Of a stretch of DNA of 64,000 nucleotides, positions 1-8,545 are shown in pieces (the first letter of the stretch is position 1; every line of letters begins with the position of its first letter). Both the position numbers and the translations under genes were made by a program. The notes beneath the pieces were generated by a model. That model saw only the letters and a list, made by a program, of their open reading frames with translations, did no database searches and was not told the DNA's origin. Origin of the DNA: Thermoplasmata archaeon (GTDB lineage: Archaea > Thermoplasmatota > Thermoplasmata > Sysuiplasmatales > Sysuiplasmataceae); assembly GCA_021806165.1 (NCBI GenBank), contig JAJZXY010000005.1:1-64000 (forward strand), in the 5' to 3' direction.

Positions 1-149
1 AGACATCTGTCGGCTGTGAGCGAGTGCATATGACAGGGTGTATGCACTTTCTCACGAAAACGTTTTCGGTCAAAACCAACAGGTGCCTAATCAACAGCGG
101 TCATTTTCAATCGACTGACCAGTTACGTCAGGTCCGTGTTTCGGGCAAG

Positions 150-160
150 TATTTTATATC
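150..160 (+). promoter_or_regulatory. TATA-like box of the APC permease gene
   Basis: An A/T-rich stretch (TATTTTATATC) stands alone in GC-rich sequence. Transcription would start near 185, leaving a leader of roughly 45 to 60 bases. Bases 1-228 hold no convincing gene. Confidence 0.5.
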
Positions 161-228
161 GCCCGGTCCATCCCCGGACAGTTGTTTCGCGGGCGGGGTT
201 GAGGGGCTAGATCCACTGTCCGCGTGAT

Positions 229-1851
229 GTGAAGGGGGTAATCTGTCTGGCAACAGAATCGTCTGAGAAAGGAATTTTCATAAGAAAGTCTAGCGGTCTG
301 ACCAAGGAACTGGGTTCATTTGACTCATTCTCCATGGCCCTCATTTCACTCGGCCCTGGACCTGCATTTGCACTTTACTTTGCAGTCCTCTGGCTGCTTC
401 CGGGCACTAACCTGCTCTACGCGGTACTGCTCGGAGCAGCGATCGGTGTGCCAGTAACTGCAGCATACATCTACATGTCCACCAAGATGCCAAGGTCCGG
501 GGGGGAATACGTCTTTGCATCCAGGAATCTCGGCACATTCTGGGGAATGGTTTCCTCAGTTTCCAGGCTGGTAAACGCATCGGTATATGGAGGAGTGCTG
601 GCAGTATGGTTTGTCACGCTCAGCCTGGCTCCCGCGCTCTCTGCCACGGGCTTCATACTCAACAATAGTTCTCTCATCAATCTTGCCAACACTCTGAGCA
701 TGCAGAATAATGTCATCATCGTTGCGGAAGTGCTGGTGATCATCCTCGGCCTCCTGTACGTATTCGTGAAGCCGAAGACTGCATTCAGGATATTCGAGGC
801 GTTCCTGATACTGGAACTTCTTGGTCTGATCGTGACAATAGCGCTGCTCTTTGCTGCAGGCCCCGGCGGATTCCAGTCAGCGTTCAATTCACTCGCATCC
901 AAGAATGGATTTGGTGCAAACTACTATCAGACGGTGCTGAGTGCAGGGAGAGGCCAGGGCTTTACTGCCGGTTTCAGCTCCTACCAGACGCTGCTTTTCG
1001 TGCCCTTCATATTCGCCTTCTACTTCATGTTCATCACTGCACCAAGCTATATTGCAGGTGAATTCACAAGGTCCACACGGACGATAAGGACCGGGACCTG
1101 GATAGCGTACCTGCTTGCATTCCTCTTTGCAATACTCCTTGTCCTCTCCTTTGCTTACGCTGTCGGAATGAATTTCCTGAACGCATCTACAGGACTTGCA
1201 AGTGTTGGAGACTCCTCATGGAAATTCGCGGCGCTGTTCCCGGGACTCACCACCTACCCTCTTGTTGTTGCCCACGGTAATGTATTCCTGATAGCTCTCA
1301 TGGACCTAGGCTCAATAGCGTGGTACATCGCCTGGCTCATTCTGGGTCTGTATATATTTTCAAGATACACTCTGGCGATGTCCATCGACCGGCTTCTGCC
1401 TCTTGGGATGTCCAACGTCACGCGACGCTCGCACTCCCCTTACCCTGGTATTATTGCTGTAACCATAATCAGCATGGCGCTCATACCAGTCTACCAGATA
1501 TACGGCGGGGGATTCTTCGGACCTCTGACGTACCTTCTCTTCATCCTGCCAATGATTACAGTTGCACTGTCATCTGCTTCGGCAGTGGTTTTCGGCCTCC
1601 GCGAAAAGGACAGCAGGGGCGTTGTCATCGGGTTGATTGGTGCAGTAGTCACCGTCTTCTCAGCCATCGTCCTTTCATTCCTGCCGACAATCGGGCTCGT
1701 AGCCGGAACCACGCCCTCTGACATCTCCGATATTATCATAGCGGCAATTTTCGTTGGTTCACTGATATGGTATTTCACGCTGAAAACCTACTTCCAGAGG
1801 AAGCATGGTATGGATATGCGCACCATTTTCAAACCGCTGCCTCCGGACTGA
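229..1851 (+). CDS. APC-family amino acid permease
   Basis: An integral membrane amino acid or amine transporter of the APC superfamily. The 540-residue protein begins with the family's hydrophilic N-terminus (SGLTKELGSFDSFSMALI) running straight into helix 1 with the SLGPG turn, followed by about 12 hydrophobic segments and a short charged tail. Length is normal for the family. The start used here is GTG at 229. A CTG at 247 sits about 8 bases after a G-rich stretch (234-238) that could be a ribosome binding site, so the first six residues are uncertain. The gene is monocistronic with its own TATA-like box. Substrate cannot be read from sequence. Confidence 0.85.
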   Translation: MKGVICLATESSEKGIFIRKSSGLTKELGSFDSFSMALISLGPGPAFALYFAVLWLLPGTNLLYAVLLGAAIGVPVTAAYIYMSTKMPRSGGEYVFASRNLGTFWGMVSSVSRLVNASVYGGVLAVWFVTLSLAPALSATGFILNNSSLINLANTLSMQNNVIIVAEVLVIILGLLYVFVKPKTAFRIFEAFLILELLGLIVTIALLFAAGPGGFQSAFNSLASKNGFGANYYQTVLSAGRGQGFTAGFSSYQTLLFVPFIFAFYFMFITAPSYIAGEFTRSTRTIRTGTWIAYLLAFLFAILLVLSFAYAVGMNFLNASTGLASVGDSSWKFAALFPGLTTYPLVVAHGNVFLIALMDLGSIAWYIAWLILGLYIFSRYTLAMSIDRLLPLGMSNVTRRSHSPYPGIIAVTIISMALIPVYQIYGGGFFGPLTYLLFILPMITVALSSASAVVFGLREKDSRGVVIGLIGAVVTVFSAIVLSFLPTIGLVAGTTPSDISDIIIAAIFVGSLIWYFTLKTYFQRKHGMDMRTIFKPLPPD

Positions 1852-1915
1852 GAGGATGCAGACAACTGCGCCGGAAGCAGCGCAGTTTGCGAATCTCACA
1901 GGGCAGGTGCACAAA

Positions 1916-1967
1916 CATTTTAATTTGAACTCCGCGGTACTGCGGTCAGCGGCTGTGCGACCCGCTG
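1916..1967 (+). promoter_or_regulatory. Promoter and leader hairpin of the nucleotidyltransferase gene
   Basis: A TATA-like box (ATTTTAATTTG) lies at 1916-1927. An inverted repeat CAGCGG/CCGCTG with a 9-base loop (1947-1967) falls at or just after the predicted transcription start near 1952. The hairpin may be incidental. Confidence 0.4.
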
Positions 1968-1988
1968 GCCGTACGGCTGTCGAATATC

Positions 1989-2810
1989 ATGACTGTTGAA
2001 AAGGCAGTAAGGCTGTCAAACGAGGAGCTTTCGAACATCGCCACCGACCTCGTGAGCCGGGCTGCGTCTGAGAACATAACGCTGAAGGTGATCGGCGGAC
2101 TTGCCACCTATATCAGATGTTCCTCACGCTCCGATATACTCCAGCTTTATGGAAAGGTGGAAAGGCTTGGAAAGGACAAGCCCACGTTTGCGGATGTTGA
2201 TTTTATAGGCTTTTCCAGACAGGAGCGCGAGATACAGAAGTTTATGCAGGGAATGGGCTATGAACCGGACAGATATGTCAACGCTCTTTTCTCAGGCACA
2301 CGCAACGTTTTCTCAAACAGTCACGACAACTTCTATGTGGATGTCTTCTACGATACACTGAATTTCAGCCATGATGTTGTTCTTGTAGACAGGGAAAGGA
2401 ACAGACTCAGCAGCGGCGCGGTGACTATACTCCCCACAGACCTCATGCTGTCCAAGCTGCAGGTGCATGACATGACAAGGAAGGATCTGGTGGACATAGT
2501 GCTGCTGCTTCTGGGCCACGAGTTCGGAGAGGACAGTGCAGACAGCATCAGCGCCGGCTACATTTCATCCATACTCGCAGACGACTGGGGCTTCCATTAT
2601 GATGCAATCAGCAACCTCGAGAAGGCTAGAAGTGAATCGCTGTCAATGCTCTCATCCGGAGTGCTTTCCGGGAAGATGCAGAAGGATGTAAATGGGAAGA
2701 TAGACTACCTGCTCAGGAGCATAGAGTCCAGCCCGAAGACCAGGACGTGGGAGAAGAGGGCGAAGAAGGGCACAAAAAAGATCTGGTACAGGGAGGTGGA
2801 CGAACTCTGA
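1989..2810 (+). CDS. Nucleotidyltransferase-superfamily protein (AbiEii-like)
   Basis: A predicted nucleotidyltransferase of the Pol-beta fold. Visible hallmarks are a VIGGLATY helix start (Gly36-Gly37) and an acidic pair ADVDF (Asp69, Asp71) that would bind two metals. A third strand with D-V-F-Y-D follows at about residue 118. The 273-residue length and helical C-terminus resemble stand-alone archaeal nucleotidyltransferases related to AbiEii or MenT toxins. The ATG at 1989 follows a TATA-like box by about 65 bases. The stop is 13 bases before the next gene, a metallophosphoesterase, so the two are probably co-transcribed. The substrate is unknown; a toxin role is only one possibility. Confidence 0.7.
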   Translation: MTVEKAVRLSNEELSNIATDLVSRAASENITLKVIGGLATYIRCSSRSDILQLYGKVERLGKDKPTFADVDFIGFSRQEREIQKFMQGMGYEPDRYVNALFSGTRNVFSNSHDNFYVDVFYDTLNFSHDVVLVDRERNRLSSGAVTILPTDLMLSKLQVHDMTRKDLVDIVLLLLGHEFGEDSADSISAGYISSILADDWGFHYDAISNLEKARSESLSMLSSGVLSGKMQKDVNGKIDYLLRSIESSPKTRTWEKRAKKGTKKIWYREVDEL

Positions 2811-2823
2811 AAGGTGCACTGCT

Positions 2824-3774
2824 TTGAAGAAGGACATCACAATCTACTACGTGACCGACATCCACGGCTCCAATGTATGCTTCAGGAAATTCCTGAATGC
2901 CGGGAAGGTGTACAAGGCTGACATACTGGTGCTGGGTGAAGACATTGGAGGCAAGTCCATGGTCCCCATTTTCGAGACTAACGGCGGCTACTCCTATTTC
3001 AACGGGGACAGGACGATTGGCATTTCCGGCGGGGATGAGCTGGAAAAGCTCAAGCTCGAGATTTCCGACAGGGGGAGCTACCCTTACATCACCACTGATG
3101 AGGAATGGTCAGCCCTGAAATCCCGGCCAGAGCGAATGGAATTGATTTTCAACGGGCTGATGGTGGAGAGGCTGAACCAGTGGATGGATTTGATGAATGA
3201 GAGAGAGAAGGAGCGCCCAATCATAGCCAACATAGGCAATGATGATCCACAGGAACTGCTCAAGGCCATGAAGGCCCGCGAGGGCGGTAATTTCTATGTA
3301 CCCGAGGAAAGGGTTGTCGACATAGAGGGTTATGAGTTTGCCGGCCTGAGCTATGTCAATATGACTCCCTGGCACTGTCCTGGCGATCTCCCTGAGGAGG
3401 AGCTGGCGATAAAGGTTAATGCGATTATGGATGGAATAAGCGACTTCGGGAGCGCGATACTCAACTTCCACGCACCGCCATATGGAACCTCCCTCGACAT
3501 TGCTCCTAAGCTGGACGGGAATCTCAAGCCTGTGACCGTCTCGGGAAACATGCTCACTGAGCATGTAGGCTCAAAATCAATAAGGGATGCCATCGAAAAG
3601 CACCAGCCCCTAGCGGGTCTTCACGGACATGTGCATGAGTCCAAGGGTGCTGAAAGGCTTGGCAGCACATGGATATTCAACCCTGGCAGCGTCTATTATT
3701 CGGGCACGCTTCAGGGGCTTCTTCTTAAACTTTCAGGGAAGAAGATGAAATCATTCTTTTTCACGAGCGGCTGA
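2824..3774 (+). CDS. Calcineurin-like metallophosphoesterase
   Basis: A cytosolic metal-dependent phosphoesterase of 316 residues. The family motifs are in order: TDIHGSN at residues 11-17 (metal ligands Asp and His), GNDDP in the middle (standing for GNHD/GNCD), LNFHAPP, and HGHVHES near residue 264, then NPGS. The start is TTG at 2824, chosen because it places the first beta strand (ITIYYVTDIHG) correctly and no closer ATG exists. It follows the nucleotidyltransferase gene by 13 bases. The substrate could be a cyclic nucleotide, a phosphodiester or a phosphoprotein and cannot be told from sequence. Confidence 0.8.
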   Translation: MKKDITIYYVTDIHGSNVCFRKFLNAGKVYKADILVLGEDIGGKSMVPIFETNGGYSYFNGDRTIGISGGDELEKLKLEISDRGSYPYITTDEEWSALKSRPERMELIFNGLMVERLNQWMDLMNEREKERPIIANIGNDDPQELLKAMKAREGGNFYVPEERVVDIEGYEFAGLSYVNMTPWHCPGDLPEEELAIKVNAIMDGISDFGSAILNFHAPPYGTSLDIAPKLDGNLKPVTVSGNMLTEHVGSKSIRDAIEKHQPLAGLHGHVHESKGAERLGSTWIFNPGSVYYSGTLQGLLLKLSGKKMKSFFFTSG

Positions 3775-3807
3775 GAGCCGCTGCCGCAGTGTCTGGATGA
3801 TGGGAAA

Positions 3808-3817
3808 CTGTATATCG
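3808..3817 (+). promoter_or_regulatory. TATA-like box of ureohydrolase gene
   Basis: CTGTATATCG lies about 28 bases before the ATG at 3840, which implies a leaderless transcript. Confidence 0.5.
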
Positions 3818-3839
3818 CCTTAACACACTTATCCGCTCT

Positions 3840-4763
3840 ATGAGGCAGCTTGATGCATTGAAATCTCCAAGATTTACCCAGATTTCGACATTTGCAAGAC
3901 TCCCTGTGACCAGGGAGCTTGAAGACGTGAGGGCACTGTTCGTGGGCATTCCATTCGACGATGCCACGACCTACAGGACCGGTGCAAGGTTCGGCCCCTC
4001 GGCCATAAGGCAGGGCTCCAGACTCCTCCGTCCATTCAACCCCTTTGTCGGCACATTTCCTTTCGACTCGCTGAACGCCGCCGACTATGGCGACATAGAC
4101 ATAATTCCTGGCTATATCGAAGACACGATGGCCGTCATAGAGAGGGAGGTGTCGGACATAATTGCAGGCGGCAGGACGGTTCCTTATATTGGCGGTGGCG
4201 ATCACTCGATAACTCTCCCTGTTCTCAGGGCAATGCACAGGGAGCACGGGAAGGTTAATCTGATACATTTCGATTCACACTATGACTTCTGGGACTCCTA
4301 CTGGGGAAAGAAATACACGCATGGCACATGGCTAAAGAGGGCTGCTGAGGAGGAGCTGCTGAATGGCATAGTCCAGGTTGGTATACGCGGCTCACTTTTT
4401 TCAGATGACGACCTCAAGGTGCCTGGCAGGCTTGGGATCTCCAGTTTCAATATACGCGATGTGAAGTATGAGACAGAAAAGGTGATAAACCATATCAACT
4501 CCCTCAGGGGGAAGAGTTACATTTCATTCGACATAGATGTGGTAGACCCTGGGACCGCGCCCGGTACCGGCACACCGGAGATAGGAGGCCTCAACGGTTT
4601 CGAAACGCTGGAATTCATTCGGAAGCTGGACCTCGATCTTGCGGGTTTCGATGTGGTCGAGGTTTCCCCTCCCTATGATGTGAGCGAGCTCACCTCTATG
4701 ACCGCTGCAAATCTGATATACGAGGCGATGAGCGTACAGGCTGCAAGGCTATCCTCAAAGTGA
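3840..4763 (+). CDS. Ureohydrolase (arginase/agmatinase family), paralog 1
   Basis: A binuclear manganese enzyme that would release urea from agmatine or a related guanidino compound. The 307-residue protein has the three signature blocks: GGGDHS near residue 120, HFDSHYDFWD near 142 (usual form DAHxD; here Ser replaces Ala) and FDIDVVDPGTAPGTGTPE near 229. A substrate-site block VVEVSPPYD follows. A second, diverged ureohydrolase sits at 57777-58646 next to aIF5A, so this copy may use another substrate such as guanidinobutyrate or formiminoglutamate. Its TGA stop overlaps a GTG of the downstream aminotransferase frame, but that gene seems to have its own promoter. Confidence 0.85.
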   Translation: MRQLDALKSPRFTQISTFARLPVTRELEDVRALFVGIPFDDATTYRTGARFGPSAIRQGSRLLRPFNPFVGTFPFDSLNAADYGDIDIIPGYIEDTMAVIEREVSDIIAGGRTVPYIGGGDHSITLPVLRAMHREHGKVNLIHFDSHYDFWDSYWGKKYTHGTWLKRAAEEELLNGIVQVGIRGSLFSDDDLKVPGRLGISSFNIRDVKYETEKVINHINSLRGKSYISFDIDVVDPGTAPGTGTPEIGGLNGFETLEFIRKLDLDLAGFDVVEVSPPYDVSELTSMTAANLIYEAMSVQAARLSSK

Positions 4764-4790
4764 CATACCGCCTGCGTCTGCGCGGGAAAC

Positions 4791-4799
4791 AAATTTATC
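4791..4799 (+). promoter_or_regulatory. Probable promoter of the aminotransferase gene
   Basis: AAATTTATC is preceded by a purine-rich BRE-like GGGAAAC. Transcription would start near 4820. This argues that translation begins at TTG 4832, or at GTG 4862 or 4871, rather than at the overlapping GTG 4760. Confidence 0.45.
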
Positions 4800-4831
4800 G
4801 TCTCTGCCCATCCTGCCACTGGTGCTGGCAT

Positions 4832-5908
4832 TTGGCAGGCAAAAGACAGGCGACCCCGCCCGTGAGGCGCGTGGTTTCTGAACTGGAGGAACAGTCGTAT
4901 TTCTACCCGCGCGGGGAGGGAGAGCTCAAGTTCAATGACAACACGAGCCCGTACGGCCCTTCGCCGTCCGTGCGGAGTCTCATGGGACGGAGCGTAGTGG
5001 ACATCATAGGAGGCTTCGGTGAAAGCACATTCTATCCAGACCAGAGCGCTGCCGCACTCAGGAAGGATATCGCCGCCGCAGAGGGGGTGGATGCGGAGGG
5101 CATTGTGGTAGGCTGCGGAGCAGACGAGCTGCTTGACATTCTGTTCAGGGTATTCATCGAGGCGGGAGACACAGTGACCGCCCCGGCGCCTGCGTATTTC
5201 ATGTTCGAACACTTCGCCAGGCTCAGTTCGGCGACAGTGGCTAAACCCCCTATGGGGAGACCTCCGTCCCTGCCCCCGCCGGAGCCAGGTTCCACGGTGT
5301 ACATTATTTCAAATCCGAATAATCCCACGGGGGCAATATTCGCCGAAAAGGAGATGCTGGATATCGTCGACTCCTTCCCCGGCCTGGTGATTGTTGATGA
5401 AGCGTACGCGGAGTATTCGGGGAGGACACTGGCCCGGGAGACAGCAACCCGTCCAAACCTGGTGGTTGTGAGGACCTTCTCGAAAATACACGGATTGCCC
5501 AATTTCAGGATAGGGTACAGCATTTCCTCCGTGGAAATCGCTCTTGAGATGCGCAAGGTCAAGAACCCCTTCAATGTGACAACAGTGTCACAGAAGCTTG
5601 CATCCGTGGCCGTGAAGGACAGGGAATTCGTGGAGCATGTCAGGGCTGAGAATGAAGTGGAGAGGGGAAGGTTGAGGAGGTCGCTGGAATCCATGGGACT
5701 GGCGGTCTTCGACAGTTCTGCAAACTTCCTCCTTGTGGATGCAGGCTCCAGGCGCGATGCATTGGTTGCCGGTCTCGCCGGGAAAGGGGTTTATGTAAAG
5801 GAGGTTACGGAACCCTTCTACGAGAAATGCATCCGCATTACAGTCAGAAGCAGGGATGAGAACAGTGAAATGCTCTCAAGGCTTGGAGACGTGCTTGCTG
5901 CTCTCTGA
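4832..5908 (+). CDS. hisC: Histidinol-phosphate aminotransferase-like PLP enzyme
   Basis: A fold-type I, class II aminotransferase that in histidine synthesis converts imidazole acetol phosphate to histidinol phosphate. Visible motifs: FNDNTSPYGPSP near the N-terminus, SNPNNPTG, VDEAYAEYSG, RTFSKIHGLPNFRIGY with the PLP-binding lysine, and a C-terminal ITVRS arginine block. From GTG 4871 it would be about 345 residues, the usual HisC length. The frame stays open back to GTG 4760, but the TATA-like box at 4791 makes TTG 4832 or GTG 4862/4871 more likely. No other his genes are nearby, so a broader aromatic or threonine-phosphate substrate cannot be excluded. Confidence 0.75.
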   Translation: MAGKRQATPPVRRVVSELEEQSYFYPRGEGELKFNDNTSPYGPSPSVRSLMGRSVVDIIGGFGESTFYPDQSAAALRKDIAAAEGVDAEGIVVGCGADELLDILFRVFIEAGDTVTAPAPAYFMFEHFARLSSATVAKPPMGRPPSLPPPEPGSTVYIISNPNNPTGAIFAEKEMLDIVDSFPGLVIVDEAYAEYSGRTLARETATRPNLVVVRTFSKIHGLPNFRIGYSISSVEIALEMRKVKNPFNVTTVSQKLASVAVKDREFVEHVRAENEVERGRLRRSLESMGLAVFDSSANFLLVDAGSRRDALVAGLAGKGVYVKEVTEPFYEKCIRITVRSRDENSEMLSRLGDVLAAL

Positions 5909-5910
5909 AG

Positions 5911-6693
5911 TCAGAGTGATATGCGAAGCTTCCTGTCCTTCTCAAGATCATTGAATGCGCTGGGTCTTTTAGCACCTTGTACATCGGCAGGGTCGATGTC
6001 CGCTGAAAGGATGCCTTCCGCACCGCCGAGCCCGCTGAAGTTGCCGTAGGGGTCTGCTATGCCGCTGTGCCCCTCGAAGGCTGCCCCTCTTTCGTTTCCC
6101 ACCCTATTGGCTATGGCAGTGAACACCCCGCTTGAGAATGCCTGCGCGATTGCGAGGTGTACGAATGGCGGTGTGTTCCTGTCCCTGTATGTAGCCTCTT
6201 CCGCCCAGGCCATGGGACAGAGTATCACATCGGCCCCGTTCAGCGCCAAGAGTCTTCCGAGCTCCGGGAACTGGAGGTCATAGCATATCTCTATGCCGAA
6301 GCCTGTTCCCCTGTACCGGACAATCAGGCTCTCCTTCCCAGGCGTGAAAAGCTGTGTCTCCCTTGCCCATAGGTGGATTTTCCTGTATATTCTCACATCA
6401 CCCTCTGAAAGCGCGAAAGCCGAGTCGTAAAGTGTACCCCCATTAAGTTCGGCGAATCCTCCAACGATGAGCTTGCCATCTCTCCTGGAGATCGCGGCCA
6501 GCCTTTCAAGCCTCCCGATGCCGTCCGCGTGAGGCCTGATTTCATCAGCGCTCTCAAACATGTAACCGGATGAGAACAGCTCCGGAAAGACTATGACGTC
6601 TGAATCGGAACCGTCTGAAAACTCTTCCATCCTCCCCCAGTTTCTGTCGCAGTCCCCAAACGACGGATGCCACTGGACAACTGTCAACTTCAT
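5911..6693 (-). CDS. Carbon-nitrogen hydrolase (nitrilase/omega-amidase superfamily)
   Basis: A 260-residue amidohydrolase with the full nitrilase triad: Glu38 (VFPELFSSGY), Lys104 (IYRKIHLW) and Cys136 (IEICYDLQFPE). The C-terminus keeps the GxSxIxDPxG form (GHSGIADPYGNF). The start is ATG 6693 (MKLTVVQW), which opens directly on the first beta strand; the frame extends upstream but that part is not family-like. A TATA-like CACTTATAGG at about 6718-6726 fits a leaderless transcript. It converges on the aminotransferase gene with a 2-base gap. The likely substrate is a small amide or omega-amidate. Confidence 0.85.
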   Translation of the reverse strand: MKLTVVQWHPSFGDCDRNWGRMEEFSDGSDSDVIVFPELFSSGYMFESADEIRPHADGIGRLERLAAISRRDGKLIVGGFAELNGGTLYDSAFALSEGDVRIYRKIHLWARETQLFTPGKESLIVRYRGTGFGIEICYDLQFPELGRLLALNGADVILCPMAWAEEATYRDRNTPPFVHLAIAQAFSSGVFTAIANRVGNERGAAFEGHSGIADPYGNFSGLGGAEGILSADIDPADVQGAKRPSAFNDLEKDRKLRISL

Positions 6694-6753
6694 TTCAATA
6701 CACCAGAACGTCAAGTCCCTATAAGTGCATGTCCAAACAGGCATAAAGGTGCT

Positions 6754-7236
6754 TCAATGGCACTTCCGGCAGCTGTAAAAGGGGCAGTGTACCGATTCCG
6801 CTGTAATTTCATGACCCTGCACTCCACCCTGTCCACCTCCACTCCCTTCCAGGCTAAGATATTTTCTGCATGCCACCCACTGTTCGTTTACATCCATAAG
6901 TATGGACACCGCCGGTCGCAGCAGCAGCTGTGCACACTGAAAGGCATCGGCTTTCCTGATTCTCCTCTTCAGCTCCTGGTCGGTACGTGTGAGCATGTTT
7001 GTGGTGCGCAATCGCCTCAGGTACCTCCTTGGAAGGGCTACGTAGTTGAAGAGCGAGTCATGGAAGCGATCGGGCATGTCGTCCGACTTCTCCAGTCCCA
7101 GGGAGAGAAGCCTCTCCCTGAATGCAGTAACAGCTTCCGGACTGTTCATTGCAGCCTTCATCTCAAATGGCACCTCAGGCCAGTGTTTCTTTGTCATTGT
7201 CTTCAGAATGTCCCTTATGAAGTGCACCTGGCACAT
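6754..7236 (-). pseudogene. IS256-type transposase, C-terminal remnant
   Basis: About 160 residues match the C-terminal part of Mutator/IS256 transposases: a CQVHFIRDIL block at the start, then YLRRLRTTNMLTR and ELKRRIRKADAF followed by a short tail. The N-terminal half with the first two catalytic Asp residues is absent, so it cannot transpose. The last residues (CPFYSCRKCH) look like a new tail after truncation. No terminal inverted repeats were seen. It marks the left edge of the metal-resistance island and suggests past insertion. Confidence 0.75.
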
Positions 7237-7370
7237 CTCCCGTGAAAACCGTCGGAGTCCTGTTACTTATTCTTCCTGTTTATCTTCAATTGAGCCAATA
7301 CCGGCTTCCTCCTCCAATTTTCCTGCGTTGCATGCACATTCGTAAAAACGGGACTTGCGATCTTTCAATG

Positions 7371-7796
7371 TTACTTAGTGTTTTTCGCCAAGCGGTTTCG
7401 CGAGTTCTGTAGCAGCTGAAATGCCGCAGATTCCGGCACCCAAAACCAGGACTGTTGTCGTCTTCCACCGAAATTCACCACTTTGTCCACATCTTCATTA
7501 AGGGAAACGAGAGCGTCCATAGTAGGCACTGGACAGGCTTCGCTCACGTCCGCTCTACGAAGTCCGTGACATGTACCGCAGCTGGGTGCCTCCGCTCCGA
7601 GCTCTATGAATCTGTTGAGCACTTAATGGACTTCGAAACGGCTGTTGTCGACAGAATCTCTTGTTACGGCCGGTCCAGGCAGAAAGACCGAAACCCTTTG
7701 TCCCTTGGAAAGAGCAGCACTTGCAAACCGGAATGAGTTCCACATCGTCTCTGAATCCTTTGAATTGATTATCAAGCTTATTTCATTTTCAGTCAT
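7371..7796 (-). pseudogene. DsrE-family sulfur-relay protein with an in-frame stop
   Basis: From ATG 7796 (MTENEISLIINSKDSE) the frame encodes a DsrE/DsrF-like protein: the first strand LIINSKD, then RFASAALSKGQRVSVFLPG. It meets TAA at 7623-7625 after FEVH and resumes in the same frame with RFIELGAEAPSCGTCHGLR, CPVPTMDALV and DKVVNF. The CGTC pair would carry the persulfide. The protein reads correctly on both sides of the stop, so this is most simply one nonsense mutation. Pyrrolysine uses TAG, so recoding of TAA is unlikely. The end after about 7466 runs into another decayed gene. Confidence 0.7.
7378..7470 (-). pseudogene. N-terminal remnant of an FAD/NAD-linked oxidoreductase
   Basis: In a frame different from the DsrE remnant, this strand reads TTTVLVLGAGICGISAATEL and then stops after GEKH. 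This is the Rossmann nucleotide-binding loop (GxGxxG) of a flavoprotein such as sulfide:quinone oxidoreductase or a CoA-disulfide reductase. Only about 30 residues survive. Its position directly after a DsrE gene suggests the two once formed a sulfur-oxidation operon, now truncated. Confidence 0.55.
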
Positions 7797-8545
7797 CTCT
7801 TTGAGCTCTATCTGTGCGTTATTTACCGGACGACTCAAGTCTGTTCTACCAATTTTTTCAGCACACCTTCCAAGTACATCATGGTATAGTTGAACTGTGA
7901 CATCCATGCCGGTCATGATCACGGGCATCAGAGCTCCATGCCTTTCGTTCCGGCAACCACATATTCATCTGCTTTCATGGATTTTGCAGATTCAGCCTCA
8001 CGCAGATATGGTATTATCCGTTGCGATTTAAGGGCACAATATGTGGTAAGATATGCAAGTCCAGGATCAACGAATCCAACAGCATGACAGGGCATGTTAC
8101 CAATATGTCAGATTGCCATATCCATCACGAGTTCAGGCGAAATGCCGACGCCGTGGCGCTGCAACGTGAGCCCCGTGAAGAGTACCTGCATAACTGTCCC
8201 TCCAGCGCAGTGATGTGTGCTTGAAACCGCAAGACAGTGAGTCAATTGCCTCCCGTTTATGGTTATTCACCGATCAACGATGTCAGCTATGGTTGCAGTC
8301 GGGAGAGGAGACAGCTCGGTCAAAAACTGTAGGAACGCTCCTGAGAAGTCTCCGCGAATGAATGGAGGGCGTGAATCTTCAAGGCAGCAAGGAAACAACT
8401 GCCTTTCCTGGAATAATGCCGGATAACAGCGACATGATTGCTCTGAACATATATGGCATACTAACTGGGCCCCGAATTGGGTCAACAGCACTTGAACGAA
8501 TTGCATGCCTCTTTCAGGGAAGAGTGGTGGCCGCGAGATTGCGTA
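7797..8545. other. Gene-free stretch between sulfur remnants and copper ATPase
   Basis: About 750 bases without a recognisable protein. Only short frames of mixed composition occur on both strands, none with a family motif, signal peptide or consistent codon use. It is probably decayed coding DNA, in keeping with the broken genes to its left. Confidence 0.5.

Noticed and set aside
471-902. 143-codon minus-strand frame inside the APC permease
   Set aside because: Shadow of the permease; Ser/Thr-rich with no domain pattern, and the plus-strand gene is clearly real.
7623-7625. TAA in the DsrE gene as a recoded codon
   Set aside because: Pyrrolysine uses TAG and selenocysteine TGA; no recoding of TAA is known in archaea, and neighbouring genes are also decayed.
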